A DNA stretch of 21,542 bases, taken from positions 1 to 21,542 of IMG/VR virus record IMGVR_UViG_3300028394_000352; one strand, 5' to 3'. The notes beneath the pieces were generated by a model. That model was not told the origin of the DNA and ran no database searches. It was given only the letters and a program-made list of their open reading frames with translations. Positions 21,400 through 21,542 of this stretch are shown one piece after another. Position numbers and translations under genes: made by a program. The stretch's first letter is position 1; each line of letters starts with the position of its first letter. The stretch is from a virus.

Positions 21400-21542
21400 G
21401 GAGCTGATGCCACCGTCAATAGCATCACCGTTGGTCGTGGTGGAAGTGCTTTAAACACTTGCGTAGCGGTTGGAAAATCTGCAGGTGCGTCTGCGACAGG
21501 CTCAACAGATGGATCAACAGCCGTTGGGAATTTGGCACTTCA
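20308..21542 (+). CDS. Second tail fibre, Mtd-N-like start, 3' partial
   Basis: The frame is open to the right edge, so the C-terminus and receptor-binding part are missing. The first 50 residues ([40 protein letters not shown]) resemble the N-terminal domain of the Bordetella phage major tropism determinant and many other fibre proteins. It continues with an [10 protein letters not shown] module (residue 91), two related TTQ-QYN...GSAN-TF-GT-L modules (about 142 and 338), a [14 protein letters not shown] block, and near the edge a YadA-head-like [12 protein letters not shown]...AVGNLAL stretch. It probably pairs with the fibre encoded just upstream. Confidence 0.85.
   Translation, partial: MPVQIQLRNGTAAQWTAANPTLAAGEVGIESDTKKQKFGDGTTAWNSLAYAGGGSVTSVGLSAPAFLSVGGSPVTGSGTLALSYSGTALPIANGGTGATSAISAFNALAPSQTSNSGKYLTTDGTNTSWATVSSGGSPGGSTTQIQYNNAGAFAGSANLTFDGTTLTAAGLAGPHNGTVGAGTPNTGAFTTLSASSTVSGTGFSTYLASPPAIGGTTPAAGTFTTAKAIAAATQDAVQLQGRAGGTSSYVATITPTTLTASRTFTLPDATGTLLLSGGALGTPSSGTLTNATGLPLSTGVTGNLPVTNLNSGTGATSSTYWRGDGTWASVSAGAGGSTTQVQYNSSGSLAGSANMTFNGTALTLGADATVNSITVGRGGSALNTCVAVGKSAGASATGSTDGSTAVGNLAL

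Noticed and set aside
1-21542. Integrase, attachment sites, CI repressor, tRNA genes or host flanks
   Set aside because: I looked for these and saw none, so a prophage state is neither supported nor excluded by this window.

Overview
The window looks like about half of a double-stranded DNA tailed-phage genome, or an integrated or metagenome-assembled copy of one. The evidence is a recognisable lysis cassette, a replication/recombination operon, terminase and portal genes, and long tail-fibre genes, packed with TGATG/ATGA stop-start overlaps. There are no rRNA genes, tRNA genes or host metabolic operons. The large terminase and P22-type portal suggest a tailed bacterial virus. Purine-rich ribosome sites, moderate G+C and ordinary ATG/GTG starts suggest a Gram-negative, probably proteobacterial host; the host is an inference only. 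No integrase, CI repressor, RNA polymerase, major capsid or tail-tube gene is visible.

Layout. (1) 1-1405, plus strand: end of a late operon with a membrane-anchored coiled-coil protein (5' end missing), a 52-residue membrane protein, a GH108 endolysin and a three-TM-type holin. (2) 1334-8511, minus strand, read right to left from 8511: a 36-residue membrane peptide, a RecA-like (Sak4-type) ATPase, a 134-residue protein, a DUF669-type protein, a Cas4/AddB-like nuclease with iron-sulphur cysteines, a compact C5-methylase-like protein, an SF2 helicase and a VRR-NUC nuclease, then nine small mostly unrecognised genes. Its last gene overlaps the holin gene tail-to-tail. (3) 8512-8625: a divergent control region with two overlapping opposed promoter candidates and a palindrome over the ribosome site of a Cro-like gene. 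(4) 8626-11517, plus strand: Cro-like protein, Prim-Pol/helicase fusion and a PAPS-reductase-like ATP pyrophosphatase. (5) 11518-13531: a ParB-MTase fusion gene and the small terminase gene, bracketed by two clusters of the 8-mer CCGTAACA/TGTTACGG, then an 81% G+C island before the large terminase gene. (6) 13532-21542, plus strand: large terminase, three small basic proteins, portal, a Dps-like ferroxidase-motif protein, a small beta-rich protein and two tandem tail-fibre genes, the second running off the end.

How the parts may work together. The left operon probably supplies recombination-dependent DNA metabolism (ATPase, DUF669 protein, Cas4-like nuclease, helicase, VRR-NUC), while the Prim-Pol/helicase starts replication. 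The two methylase-type proteins and the PAPS-reductase-like enzyme could alter DNA or nucleic acids, perhaps against host defence. The Cro-like protein sits where it could control both arms. The most unusual DNA-level signals are the CCGTAACA arrays around the ParB-MTase/terminase block, the G+C island between the terminase genes, and the exact Dps ligand spacing in the protein after the portal. These, with the run of small unknown genes at 1334-3244, most deserve follow-up.
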